From Cristatella mucedo (lineage: Eukaryota > Bryozoa > Phylactolaemata > Cristatellidae), in NCBI GenBank assembly GCA_009760855.2, contig WPIO01000149.1, forward strand, positions 1-64,000: 64,000 bases of DNA, written 5' to 3'. Positions 51,332 to 61,714 of the stretch are shown here, one piece after another. Position numbers and translations under genes: made by a program. How positions within the stretch are numbered: position 1 is the first letter of the stretch; every line of letters begins with the position of its first letter. The notes below the pieces were generated by a model. It made no database searches and had not been told where the DNA came from. It was given only the letters and a program-made list of their open reading frames with translations.

Positions 51332-51552
51332 CTGAAACAACAAAGACACTGCATGTACATACACCAGGCTATAACGTTTGGGCACACAAAAAGGCATCAA
51401 GCAACCAAAGTGACAAAAGAGTGGCCGTGCTCAGAGGTTGCCACGAGAAAGTTAACCTGGTAGAACCAACCAACAATGCATCAACGAAGCTCTCCCTCTC
51501 GGCAGTCACCGACATAGCTTCTCCATGCCATGCTTGGGCAGGCCTCGAGAAA

Positions 51553-51611
51553 TAAGAACCTCTCGGATGTGCCTGCCTGGGGACCAGGCAGGCACATCCG
51601 AGAGGTTCTTA
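51553..51611. other. Perfect 28-bp inverted repeat (palindromic hairpin)
   Basis: Arm TAAGAACCTCTCGGATGTGC + CTGCCTGG, loop GGA, exact reverse complement to 51611. It is followed by two further partial copies of the arm (GGCAGGCACCTCCGAGAGAT at 51613 and 51642). Located in the intron between TAZ1 exons of locus C; the locus A equivalent (about 9612-9660) is not palindromic. Confidence 0.95.
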
Positions 51612-52103
51612 GGCAGGCACCTCCGAGAGATTCTGGTCCCCAGGCAGGCACCTCCGAGAGATTCTGAAGCCAGACGGCTAAGCAAACCTCATCGACTAGT
51701 TAGAAGAGAAGCACCGACAAGCAATGGCAGTACAAATTCACACCTGACAGGCAGGCTCGGCGGCAGTTAAGAAAAAAGGCGACAATGAGGTGCTCTCTCA
51801 TAATCAGTCCATATCAAGTAGCCGTCGAAATAGGTACAACAAAAGAGGAGGTAACTTCTCAGTCAAGTTCTAGCACGTCACAGCATGTTCGGGCATCGAA
51901 GCTAAGCAAGCTTCAACGATTGCTTTAAAAACACATGTTTCCCTGCTTTAGGTTTAAGCCAGAACTTCTCATTTTGCAGTGGGACAAACCAGGTCGAGTG
52001 GGCTTGCAAACATGCAGCAAGCATCAAGCAATACAGAATTATTCAGTAGAGTCTTCTTGGATTTTAAGTCTTATCGTTATGACTCAAGGGCATGATTTTA
52101 AAT

Positions 52104-52247
52104 ATAAATATAATTCATTTATATAGCGCCCCAAGAGAACTTAATCTGTATTCAGGCTCTTCACATGTGCCTCGGGGCTCGAGCCCACGACCTCAGTCAG
52201 ACCTTGGTCGGGGCGAGCACCTTAACCGCTAGACCAAACCAGCTCGC
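52104..52247 (-). mobile_element. SINE family A, full length
   Basis: Minus strand: GAGCTGGTTTGGTCTAGCGG (box A), TTAAGGTGCTCGCCCCGACC, GAGGTCGTGGGCTCGAGCCC (box B), body GGCACATGTGAAGAGCCTGA, tail ACAGATTAAGTTCTCTTGGG then GCGCTATATAAATGAATTAT. Inserted in the TAZ1 intron of locus C; absent from A and B. Best reference copy for the family. Confidence 0.9.
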
Positions 52248-52384
52248 GACTGGGAAGTGGAGAATTATGGTTTAAATAAATGCTAACAGTCAAAGCATGC
52301 ACAAGCGCAGACGGTCCCACACAAAAACATAAACACACACACTCACTCAGCAGGGGCATCGACAGATCGTGGAAATTTACATAC

Positions 52385-52715
52385 CTGGACAGGTTCTGCC
52401 GGCCTCGCACGACGTCATGTGCTGCAGGACGCTCTTCATCATACGACAAAGTGGCAGGTTGCAAGACTGCTGGCTGCTCATGTTGCCTCCAGTACGCTCT
52501 CGGCGTTGGCATTTGTGCGAGTGCAGAAGCAGTACCAGCTGCTGCTGAATGAGTATTCGCATCTCTTGACCGGTCGTCGCCGGAGTTGTGAGTTTTAGCT
52601 TCAAATGAACGGGCCTGCTCGTGGCACCATCCTCACTGCCAACAGCAGATGACTGCGGTCCGAGCAACGGCTGCAGCCCTGCAGGCACTCCCAGGGTCGG
52701 TCCATTCTGCTCGCC
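52385..52715 (-). CDS. CREBBP-like: TAZ1 exon 1, locus C (11-residue insertion)
   Basis: 331 nt, acceptor GGTCGTCCGATGCAG|GGC, consensus donor CCAG|GTATGTAAAT, phases 0 to 1. Lead [20 protein letters not shown]; then, in place of the ARVDPEKQR of copy B, a longer [16 protein letters not shown] segment (33 nt more, in frame); then [47 protein letters not shown]. All first-module ligands are kept (H, C, C, C), although PHC has become PLC. The [13 protein letters not shown] core is the closest of the three to canonical CBP. Confidence 0.92.
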
Positions 52716-53104
52716 CTGCATCGGACGACCAGAATGCATCTAGAAGTGGCATTATAAAAAACAAACTAAAGAGCACCCAAATGAAGAATGCTTGAAGACA
52801 TGCACAGAAAAACGAAATGGTGGTCGGAACCTCTTGCTGCGCAACCGGCACAGCAAGCAAGCTATCACAAAATATAGATTGCCTCAGAAAATCTAGCAAC
52901 AAGGCTACCATGAATGGGAGCACACTAGGTGGCAGTGTGCATCCTTAAGTCTCTAAATGCAGAGACCGAGGTTCGTTGGCTGGGCGTCTAAGAGTACGAC
53001 TACCATCACACACTTGCCAAAACATTGACAGCTACGAGCAGAGCGTGTAAGAGAAGAATCAGCTCGAAGAGAATACTAACCGACGGCTGCATGACATTGC
53101 CACA

Positions 53105-53330
53105 AGATTGGGCTTATGCGAGTGCTGACACTGTGCATGCTGCCACTGACCACATTTGCATGCTGACCTTGTGCATGTCACCCCGGACCATGTTAATCAT
53201 GTTGTTTATCAAGCTCAATATTACTCACCATTCAATCACGGTTTGCTTTGCAGCAAACGTAAAGCGCCGAGAAAGAGATTTCTGTTCTCTGAAGGTGGTT
53301 TATAAAGTGCATTATTACTATTATATTTCG
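53105..53330 (+). mobile_element. LINE family 2, 3' UTR insertion
   Basis: UTR (GCTGACACTGTGCATGCTGC), hairpin (AAAGCGCCGAGAAAGAGATT) and ATTATTACTATTATAT tail. Block B has the empty site (GATTGCCATGAAATTTTGAA at about 38242), so this insertion is specific to block C. Confidence 0.85.
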
Positions 53331-53559
53331 AAAACTTCACCACAACAGCCTGATCTCATGCAGGCCATGCACAAAAACAAGCCCATATCCCCACCTAGTG
53401 AAAAACACTGAAAAACCCCCGACCACATACAAGAAACCCAAGAAACACCCGAAACCCATACACGAAACCCCCCAACTCTTCAAGGGATGCCCGTCCATTT
53501 CTCCAGTCCAGTAACCGTTCAAATGTAAAGCTCCTTACAAACTTGCCTGGGCATGCACG

Positions 53560-55190
53560 GACACAAACGCTTGCACTCGAACCTGCCCTTTCCAAGGCCT
53601 GGTGATTATATAACGAGAGCAAAGAATACCAAGCATGTTCATTCAGCCCCTGAGTTTGTACACGGCTCCTACGAGACAACTTATAACACTATGCATATCA
53701 CTAGGCATGCACCACAGTTGACAGCAGATAACTCAGCATTCGGGGAGAACTCGCTACGATGCAGCCAGACTTTATGTATGTGGAATAGATAAGACTATGA
53801 GGCCGAGCTCAAATGCGCAGTTGTCGAGCAATCACGACAGCACAAAGCACTCAGCTGCTTTGCCGACCACAAGAGGACTCTGCTGCCACATTCTCTGAAC
53901 ATGTCCAGCTGGCACCTATAGCACCGTTTGGTTGGGGTATGAACAGCTGCAGCAACACATCTAGACACACGAGTAAGCTAACTACACATCTTTGTCCATG
54001 TATTTCCGGGAATTCGTGACTACTACATAGGCTTACTCTGGTGAGTATTCCAGTTGATGTATTACAAGGCTTTATAATACCGAACCACCCGTAAAGCTCC
54101 AAAAATTAGATTGGGTTGGGTTGGTAACACAGAGCCGGTTTGTAACCCGAGCCATTTTTTGGCAACCTGGGTGCTTGCAACCGGAAGTGATCGTAAGACA
54201 AGGCATTCTTACTCCGAGACCACTCTGTATAACTCAACAGCTGTCGTTCAGTAACGAATTCTAATTTTTACGCCGAAAGCAGAGACAATTGTTGCCATAC
54301 TTTTAGCTGCTTATCACACGTTTCAGCTACGTTAGTCATCGTCGACACCACGAGCTCCGACTGACTGCAATGGCAAAGCCGAAATTGTTGTAGTGGTAGT
54401 AACCCGTTGTTACCCTGCCATTCACACAAATTCAAACGAACGCCTACATGCTCAAATTTCATGCTAATCAGTATATATCAGTATATAGCACATGCATATT
54501 CGGCCAGTACTGGCAGTAATATTAGCGATGGCTAGGCTACTTGTTATATGTTTAAAGCCATGTCAGCTCATGAAAAAAAACCGTGAGCACATATGTATAT
54601 TCACATTCACACATGCGAACACACATATACAGAGAAAGGCAGGCAGGCAGACACGAACAATCGTACCTACACACCACGCCCACACACTCACTCACACCCA
54701 TCACACACCCAGCTGAGAGTAGACCAAGCAGGGCTGTGCAAAGCATTAGTGGCTGGAGTGGAGCTCAAAGCATAAGAGCCCCCTTGATTGTGGTGGGGGT
54801 CCAGGCAATCGTTTTCTGACCTTTGACTTCACTTCCTCATAGGCTTCAGCAGTCGAGACCAAATTAGGTGAATGGCCTGCAAGCAACCAGCACACGAGAA
54901 CTGCATCTTGTGACCGAGTCTTCCAAGCTGACTTCATATTTCCTTCCGGTAAAGGCTCCTTCTAAAACAGGTGAGGTCAGTGAGCTATAGCCGTGTTTTT
55001 CCAGCTAGCCTTTCGGGGAGTCGTAAGCAGACGTGGCAATGACAGTGAATAGCATGGCTGCTGTGATATGGCACCGTGTCAGTGCCTTGCCGACAGGCTG
55101 GGAAAGCTTTGCAAATTCAGGTGAGAGGGCGACATACTCGGGACATTTCGAGTAGGTTGACAAGTTCTAGCTTTACAAGTCTATGCATAG
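53560..55190. other. Mostly unassigned; possible small minus-strand exon
   Basis: Homology to block B ends near 53560. The only candidate is 54268-54374 on the minus strand: acceptor GGCTTTGCCATTGCAG, frame QSELVVSTMTNVAETCDKQL then KVWQQLSLLSA and TAA. It could be a terminal exon of a gene starting to the right, but no domain is seen. CA-rich text lies at 54600-54720. Confidence 0.3.
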
Positions 55191-55469
55191 ACTGCATTGC
55201 TTGAACAAAACAACACTAGCTGTACAGCAAAGGTACCATCATTGAATCGCCTGTACAACGATCGCCACCACGGATTTGTTCATGCAGATGACACTTGTAA
55301 CTGGCGACTGCTATCCTCCTCTGGAGGCAACAGCCGTTGCTGCTTCGCCGAATGGTTGAGGCAGCAGTGCTGCAGCACAATCAGGCAGACTTCTACTGCT
55401 CTCATGGCACTGCATGGAAAGGTTAACGACACTCTGAAGGTTTAATAGTTATTTCTACGACTAATATTT

Positions 55470-55755
55470 TCTTACGCAACGATAACTACTCTCCTACTGC
55501 CGACAATGGCACATCCTTTTCAGCGGTCCTGAGCTGATACTTTTTATGCTACTCACTACCTCAACTGCTCTGCTGACTCTGCTATGCTTCCCACTTTCTC
55601 TTTGTTGTGTGAGACGAAGTCTGTTGGCTACCGATTGCGTACCGAAAGCCGCTTAGGCTGTGAGTGCGCTATACAAAACTCTCCTGCGTAACACCCACGT
55701 GGTCTTTATGACTTTGTGGAGTTACAGATGGAGATACATTACATTACATTAATAT
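55470..55755 (+). mobile_element. LINE family 1, 3' end with TACAT tail
   Basis: CAACGATAACTACTCTCCTA, CGTACCGAAAGCCGCTTAGG, then GGAGTTACAGATGGAGATAC and ATTACATTACATTA. Target-primed type tail intact. Confidence 0.82.
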
Positions 55756-56339
55756 CGATAACAATAATAATACTATGAGAAATTTGCATAACGCCCAAAG
55801 AGCAATATATTTCTTTCAAGGCACATTATGGAAAGGAGCATGTCAAAAGATTAGTGATCAGATTACACAGTGCCGCTAGGGTAAGCGTGGAAAAGAGTAT
55901 CCGACAGGATAGGGCCAAACCTTGGTGATCATAAGATCAACCTAACCCAAAAGGGCAAACCTAGTGCCAACCAAAAATTGGACGAACTTACACACAGGAG
56001 TGCCGTCTGTCTTACTGTCCGTCGCATTAAAATGAGATGTTTTGGTGATAGAGCTTATTTGCACCAAAAATGTGACTAAGCGAGCTAATGGCTATGGTTA
56101 CTACATCGGATGACATAGCAACTGTTTAAAATAAGCTAAAGATGCATCTCTTCCGGTTAGCCTTCCCATTGCCCTAACAAATTTGTGTCTTGTTCTGGTC
56201 CGGTGTGTTTTGCATGCTAACCATTGCATGATTAAGTGCATGTTACAGGCAGCAGGTCATACTAACTGGAGGTCATGAGTGATCACACTTGCTTGCTTGG
56301 TCGTGCTTGTGATCGTACATGTTCATAAACCTAAGGGTA

Positions 56340-56590
56340 TTGATTCTCTTACAGCGATTTGTAAAGCCCATGGAATGAGCTTCTCTTAGGGAGCCGTACA
56401 AGCGACAATATTTTAATATTATTCTTACTATTGCACTGAGGAGCAGGTGGTATTTTTAGCCCCTTAAAAATGGCATCTAATCAGAACGTATTAGGGCATC
56501 ACAAGGCAGTGAGTTCTAGGCTTGGGGAGCATAAGCATTGGTCGGAACAGTCTCCAAAGAATTTAAGGTTGGTTAGAGGCAAATTTTAAC
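56340..56590 (-). mobile_element. Diverged LINE family 2-like 3' end
   Basis: Words matching the family in order on the minus strand: the coding end (CACAAGGCAGTGAGTTCTAG, AGTCTCCAAAGAATTTAAGG) and a strongly altered UTR. A decayed terminal hairpin lies on the opposite strand just before it (GATTTGTAAAGCCCATGGAA). Probably two overlapping old fragments. Confidence 0.5.
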
Positions 56591-56668
56591 CATCAAAGTC
56601 TAAAGTGCTGAAGTGAGGGTGTTACGATGTCCAGCTGCCGATAAAGTATTTCTTAAAGATACCAGAAG

Positions 56669-56807
56669 CTAAGGGAGAGGTTGCCATACGAAAGTGCAGG
56701 CTTTGACATCGAGGCATGCTGCTACAGGGGATCGGGGTGGGGGCCTCCAGATTCCCAACCATACCGACTCCATACCAGCAGATTCCGATGGCTTGGTGCA
56801 CAGAGGC
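56669..56807 (-). CDS. Candidate terminal exon after the KIX exons
   Basis: Acceptor GCCGTGCTTGCAG|G. The phase-2 exit of the KIX exon at 56928 (AT|) plus G gives Met, and then 45 codons run to TAG: PLCTKPSESAGMESVWLGIW, RPPPRSPVAAC... . CBP has Pro/Ser-rich sequence after KIX, but nothing here is diagnostic. A second donor-like GTATCT follows the stop. Confidence 0.3.
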
Positions 56808-56927
56808 CTGCAAGCACGGCGCCTCTCTACTTACTACGAGTCACCCTCACCCCTGGTAGGACTCACCGGTGTGCTGCAATCAGAAGGCGCAAAATGGACG
56901 GCAAAAGGTGAAGTTTCATGGACATAC

Positions 56928-56998
56928 ATTTTCCACATCATATCAAGCTCGCTTTCCATTACACATATCTTCTCTGCCACCAAGCGGCAGTACTCGTC
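56928..56998 (-). CDS. CREBBP-like: KIX domain exon 2
   Basis: 71 nt, acceptor GCTCATTTGCAG|GAC, donor AAAAT|GTATGT, phase 0 to 2. It encodes DEYCRLVAEKICVMESELDM MWK, which corresponds to helix 3 of the CBP/p300 KIX domain (family text DEYYHLLAEKIYKIQKELEE). KIX binds phosphorylated CREB and Myb/MLL activation helices. Here helix 3 keeps the AEKI core, with Tyr to Cys and Ile-Tyr-Lys to Ile-Cys-Val changes. Confidence 0.82.
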
Positions 56999-57158
56999 CT
57001 GCAAATGAGCGAACACTCGGTTCGCCACACAGGACAGCAATCTGAGCAGCAAGCATCAATCTAGATGGACAGCTTAAAGCCAGTGTGCCCTTGCTCCGCT
57101 TGCAAGCAGCTCAAACAGGGCAACGAAACCTGTGCCAATCGCTTGCCCTTTAACTTAC

Positions 57159-57276
57159 ATAGCTCTCAGCAGCTTCGTACAGTTTCATCTCGATCTTTTG
57201 TGCAAATTGTGCCACACGATTCATTTGCATGCCAGGCATAATTAGCCCATCGCATGAACGGACCAGTTCTTGGAAC
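57159..57276 (-). CDS. CREBBP-like: KIX domain exon 1
   Basis: 118 nt, acceptor TCACTATGTCATCAG|G, consensus donor TAT|GTAAGT, phase 2 to 0. It encodes FQELVRSCDGLIMPGMQMNR followed by VAQFAQKIEMKLYEAAESY, aligning with the CBP KIX stretch LVQAIFPTPDP...RMENLVAYAKKVEGDMYESA. It splices in frame to 56998 so that YEAAESY-DEYCRL mirrors YESANSRDEYYHL. Helix 1 (GWHEHVTQDLR in the family) should be in an exon further right; I did not find it in the window. Confidence 0.82.
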
Positions 57277-57406
57277 CTGATGACATAGTGAGGTAGAAAA
57301 AAGAGCAGAATAGTGCACATGCCTGACGTTGCGACTAACACCAACGTATGACCGAACATTTCATAGGACTACTGTCAACTGGCAGCAGTCACCCGGGAGT
57401 CTTTAA

Positions 57407-57409
57407 AGC

Positions 57410-57443
<34 letters not shown>

Positions 57444-57830
57444 ACTTGATAAAGTGCCCTCAGAGAACTCAATCTCGTTTTGAGCGCTTTACATTTGCTG
57501 CAAAGGGAAATGCAATTGAATGGTGAGTAAAATCATGCTTGATAAACAACATGAATAACATGGTTAGGGGTGACATGCACAGGGTCAGCATGCAAATGTG
57601 GTTAGTGGCAGCATGCACAGTGTCAGCACGCATAAGCACATCAAGGACGAATCACGGGGACCCAATACATGCTGCCCTAAGTAGGTGCGTTTTAAGTTCT
57701 TTTTAAATGTGATCAAGTCAGGGGATGTCGTGACGGAAGTCGGAAGTGAGTTCTAGGCTTTGGGTGCTGACGAACTAAATGCACGGTCTCCTAAAGATTT
57801 GAGGTTTGGACAACTGTTCGCAGTTGTCAT
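57407..57830 (-). mobile_element. LINE family 2, 3' end
   Basis: (ATT)n tail of ~27 bp at 57415-57442, hairpin, UTR and coding end up to about 57830 on the minus strand. It lies 130 bp upstream of KIX exon 1, i.e. in a presumed intron. Confidence 0.85.
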
Positions 57831-58440
57831 ATATGCTTACTGCAACCAGGCGATCACATTTGGCATACAATTCTGCACTTAGGCTTATCTGTAGTGAACG
57901 AGGCAACTTGCCACATCACAGTGCTTCTCACCCACCTGCACTAGCTCCCTTGAACTGCAATGAAATGTAACTCTGACTATAAAATGCCACAACAACTAAT
58001 TAGGGGTTGTGCAGGAGTTTTCTACAGAGCACTCCAAATCTAAGCAGGTTTTGGTGCTCATCAAGTAGCATTTCGACTTAATAGTTTTTTCTCACTTTTG
58101 GGCTCTTTCAGTCTCTCTCTCTCTCTCCCTCCCTGTCCCCGGCATTCTACTTCATAATCAGCAGACTGGGCATTGGTACCATCTGCTCTTCTGACTTTAG
58201 TCGTTTAGTGGTATCTTTAAGAACCACAAATCCTTTGGATACTATGCCTTCAGTTCGTATGCTTCCAAAGTTTGACACTCATTCCCAACTGACGTCTTAC
58301 GATCGCGAGTTAACGCCATTTAAGTTTGTGGGCTTGTGCTTCTTCCTGACATTGTGCATGTTTTCCACTAAACACTCGACTCTTTCAGTTCCAGCATATG
58401 TAAAGAGAATACAAAAGTTCTAGTGAGGCACTACAGGAAT
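57831..58440 (+). pseudogene. LINE family 2 fragment, coding end and shortened UTR
   Basis: The + strand reads ALRLICSERGNLPHHSASHP (compare [20 protein letters not shown]) at about 57870, then CAAATCCTTTGGATACTATG and a decayed tail AAAGAGAATACAAAAGTTCT. It forms a head-to-head junction with the preceding minus copy. Confidence 0.65.
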
Positions 58441-58459
58441 GCCTTAATATATAAATGGA

Positions 58460-58585
58460 AAATAAACATAACTCATCTGTATATCACCAGATGCGAACTG
58501 AATCTCGACTCGGGCGCTTGCACATGCCACAGGGCTTGAGCCCACGACCTCGGCCAAACCATGGTCGGGGTGAGCACTGTAGCGA
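58460..58585 (-). mobile_element. SINE family A
   Basis: Reverse complement shows GTGCTCACCCCGACCATGGT, GAGGTCGTGGGCTCAAGCCC (box B), the body ATGTGCAAGCGCCCGAGTCG and tail AGATTCAGTTCGCATCTGGT. The 5' end of box A is eroded. Confidence 0.7.
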
Positions 58586-59690
58586 CTTTTTATTACTCTG
58601 ATGCTGCTAAAAATTATATCTTCTGAAAATGAAGACTACTTCGGAAGCTCAAAATCGCTACATACATGCTTTATCATCATAATGATTGCTAATACCTTAT
58701 GAATAATTTGCTTTTTAAGATAGATATTCATATACGATAGATATTTAATCACTTCGATATACCTGATGCAATTCACAATCCAACAATGAATATGGAAAGT
58801 GCTTTGAGTCGTTATCCTGTTGCTACATAATCTCTAGAATTGGATGCTGCTACACGAAGCCTGCACCAAAAAACAAGGAACCTCATTCCACGATTCGTGT
58901 TTAACTACCGTGTTTAACACTGTGCCCAAAGTTATTTTTTATGTACCCACTCAACTATTCTTCGGCTGGCATACATGCAACATTAGTTATTCCTCAAAAG
59001 CTGATATTTGCTCTTTTGAAAATTCAACGAACTAAGCACAAGTCTTTACCAATACACGACACAGCCAAAATATGCTGCTTTACTCAGCTATGGCTGTCGC
59101 CCTCTTCTACATTCACCGACAGAGGCACACCAAGAACTCACTGCTTGCCAGCCAACTGCTGCCTCTGTTGTGGCTTTCAGTTTCTGAGAGAAGAGCTCGA
59201 CTTCCTACGATAGATAAACTCGTTTGCATGCACACACTGCCCTCCAAAGCCACTAAGCACCTAGTATATGGCTCTGAGTTTGGTTGCCGCTAATGCCTGT
59301 AGACACATTAGCCATTAAGCTACACTCATTCATTCATTATTAATTTGTAACAATCCGTCAATAAAATACTGGCTTTAGTCACAGTTTGCTACGTCTGGCT
59401 TCGTAAGTAACTGCATTTGCCAGCAACCGAGTCTGTGGATCACATGCAAATAGATGCCAATGTGTGGTCACGTGACCACACACCCCACTTGAAGGTTAGC
59501 CAGCAGAACCTATTGTTTTTCCTTGCATCGTCAACGACGATGCCACGGCCAATGACGAGCTAAGGTACCCGGTTGTCATCTTTGATCTTTAAGGACCTAT
59601 CCGTCGCATATTGCCACTTGGTACGTGACCAGATTATGCCACCAGTTGCACAGGTTTCTGAAGGTACAAGAGTGATTTTGATGTTTCTCC
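58586..59690. other. No supported gene
   Basis: Three overlapping + frames (58844-59035, 58941-59213, 59072-59293) have no motif. AT-rich with ordinary composition. Confidence 0.4.
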
Positions 59691-60475
59691 ACAGAGATTG
59701 CAATTCAAACCGGGAAATCGCAAGGCAGCTGAAGATCTAAGATGGCACTGTTTAGACCACTCAGTAAACATCTGGACTATGGTAGTACAGAGGAACTGCC
59801 CATTAAGATCGTCCTCAAGTAGCTTCTACGAGGGAGCACTGGTTCCTAAAAAGCATGGCTCTGAAGGACAGGTTTGCTACTGCTTAATGCACTTTTAGAG
59901 TCTCTACTGAGCTACCAAAACGGCCATTAGCCAAAATATCGTGAGTGAACGGCCTAAGGAACGGGGACTGAACTAGTGGAAGTGTAATGATGCGGGTTTC
60001 TTCTCAACTTCCAGTGTTGGGCAGCTGAGCTGAATTCAAGTAATCATGATTAGGAATGTCTAACTCAACATTTTACAGAATGCTGGCTTGCCATCTGCTT
60101 CCGAGATTCAGGGGCTCGATTTATGTTCGTAGTGTGATAACGATCCGAAGCACACTTTTGTGGCGGTTAAAGAGTTTTCACGAACTCGGGACTACAGCTC
60201 CGAGCCAGCAGAGCTCATGCAGCAGCCAAGCCGAAGCCAGAACTTAAGCCTAACAGAACATCCGTGGGACAAAGTAGACTGTGCTCTTAAGTTTCAGAGC
60301 TCTCTGGCACACGACATTCTTTAAGGTTTTTGAGGTTTTGAAGGATTGCAAGACGTCAATTATTTTTTAGAAATGTGGTCGAAGTTGGTTAAGTCAATGG
60401 CAAAGATATTGGGTGAATTTATCAAAAATCATGGTGCTTCGACTAGTTATTGGTTGTACCAAATAAATTGTAATT
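59690..60475 (+). pseudogene. Tc1-like transposase, decayed C-terminal half
   Basis: The second catalytic-Asp block DNDPKHTFVAVKEF is clear at about 60137-60180 (Tc1 family: QQDNDPKHT...). It is followed by a shifted LNPIEHLW-like block read as LSLTEHPWDKVD (60240-60280) and by EMWSKLVKSMAKILGEFIKN then HGASTSYW at 60365-60450, matching W..I....LV.SM..R...VI...G..T.Y. Frameshift just before DND (RFMFV). The N-terminal helix-turn-helix part is not recognisable. Confidence 0.75.
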
Positions 60476-60606
60476 ACATATTTCGTAGCTTTTCTGAATA
60501 ACAAAAACTTGTATGGAGATCCGATCTCAAACTTGAGTGCTTTGAGTAAAGTAGTTGCTGGTAGCAGGTGCGTAGAAAGTACTGGAGGGCAGGGTGTGTA
60601 TACATG

Positions 60607-60638
60607 CGTGCGCGCACACACACGCGCACACACATACG

Positions 60639-60681
<43 letters not shown>

Positions 60682-60702
60682 ACCCACCCACCCACCCACG
60701 CA
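60607..60702. repeat. (CA)n / (CCCA)n microsatellite
   Basis: CGCGCACA variants, about 34 bp of CA, then five CCCA units. Confidence 0.95.
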
Positions 60703-61714
60703 CATACATACTTCAAAGGAAATTCTGACCTTATGCGAACTGCCTGGAAGGTCACATACTTTTTTAAGAATCCTTATTTGGTACTAGTGCAGGTGATCAG
60801 CTGCTAGCTGAACGATTTGAAGTCTATGCATGGAGAAATATCGACAGGCTGCACAGATAGCCAACCTTTTCATTAAAACTCGGCTCTTTGAAATGGGCTA
60901 CAGTTGAAAAGACAGCACCAAAGCTAAAAGCCCCTATTCCTCTCCAGATAAGGGAGGTCATACAATATCTTGGTAGGACCATGCCACCCTAAATGCAACA
61001 TAATACACGATTACATTACTTTAGATGAATTAACCTACGTGGTACTTCACACGGATAAAACACAGGATGCACAACGTGTAGCGCTCAACATGTGTTCAAA
61101 ACCACCAACTGATTACTTACAACTTCTGCACTTGATGATTCCGAAGTTCTACTTTGATGCTGCCATACCACTCTTTACTGACGTATCTAGGATACAAAGC
61201 TGCCACAGTCACAAGAGGTAAGGTACTTTCATCAGTTAAGCCGCATCGAAGGCCCGAAGAATGTTCTCGAATCATAGGTCCTGAGCTGTCAGTGACGGAG
61301 GAGGCTGCTGCAGTGATAAAACACAATCAGATTGTACAAAACAGTGCTCGTGGATGGTAACCAGTTGCTGGACGTCTGCAAGTCAGCTTCTATGTCACAC
61401 AGTCAGCTGTGGCATACCGAAGGTCCTAAGGGGCTGACACCGACATCGGTGGGGGGGACTAACTCCTAAGGCTGGGTTCAAAGAATTTGCACTGCGTGCC
61501 ATTACAGATGCATTTTCAAAAGGTAGACTCACGTGACAGTCAACTCTTGTACAATCCAATTACCTCCATAACCACTCACTTAAGCACCTGATATAGCGAT
61601 CACACTGTGACCACCTAGCAGATTGTTTCTCTAAATTTTTCTTAGCATTTTTTTAAAGATCAGTGAGTATATCGAAATGGTAAAATTTCCACAGGACTCA
61701 TAATCTTTCAACCC
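60703..61714. other. No recognised gene; one 83-codon frame
   Basis: The + frame at 60970-61221 (includes TLDELTYVVLHTDKTQDAQR and PPTDYLQLLHLMIPKFYFDA) has protein-like composition but no family I know and no splice context. It is left unannotated as a gene. Confidence 0.35.

Larger units (their letters stand above)
45995..53560. repeat. Segmental duplication block C
   Basis: Carries TAZ1 locus C. It aligns with A (6570-10610) and B (35450-38450) in pieces. It is interrupted by a long LINE family 2 copy at 46085-48350 and a hAT remnant at 48586-48834. It has no recognisable start exon or candidate exon 2 within the window. Confidence 0.8.

Noticed and set aside
55197-55445. Possible RT box (HHGFVHADDTC)
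   Set aside because: ADDT resembles an RT active site, but the surrounding residues do not follow any LINE here, and the family 1 tail that follows begins later.
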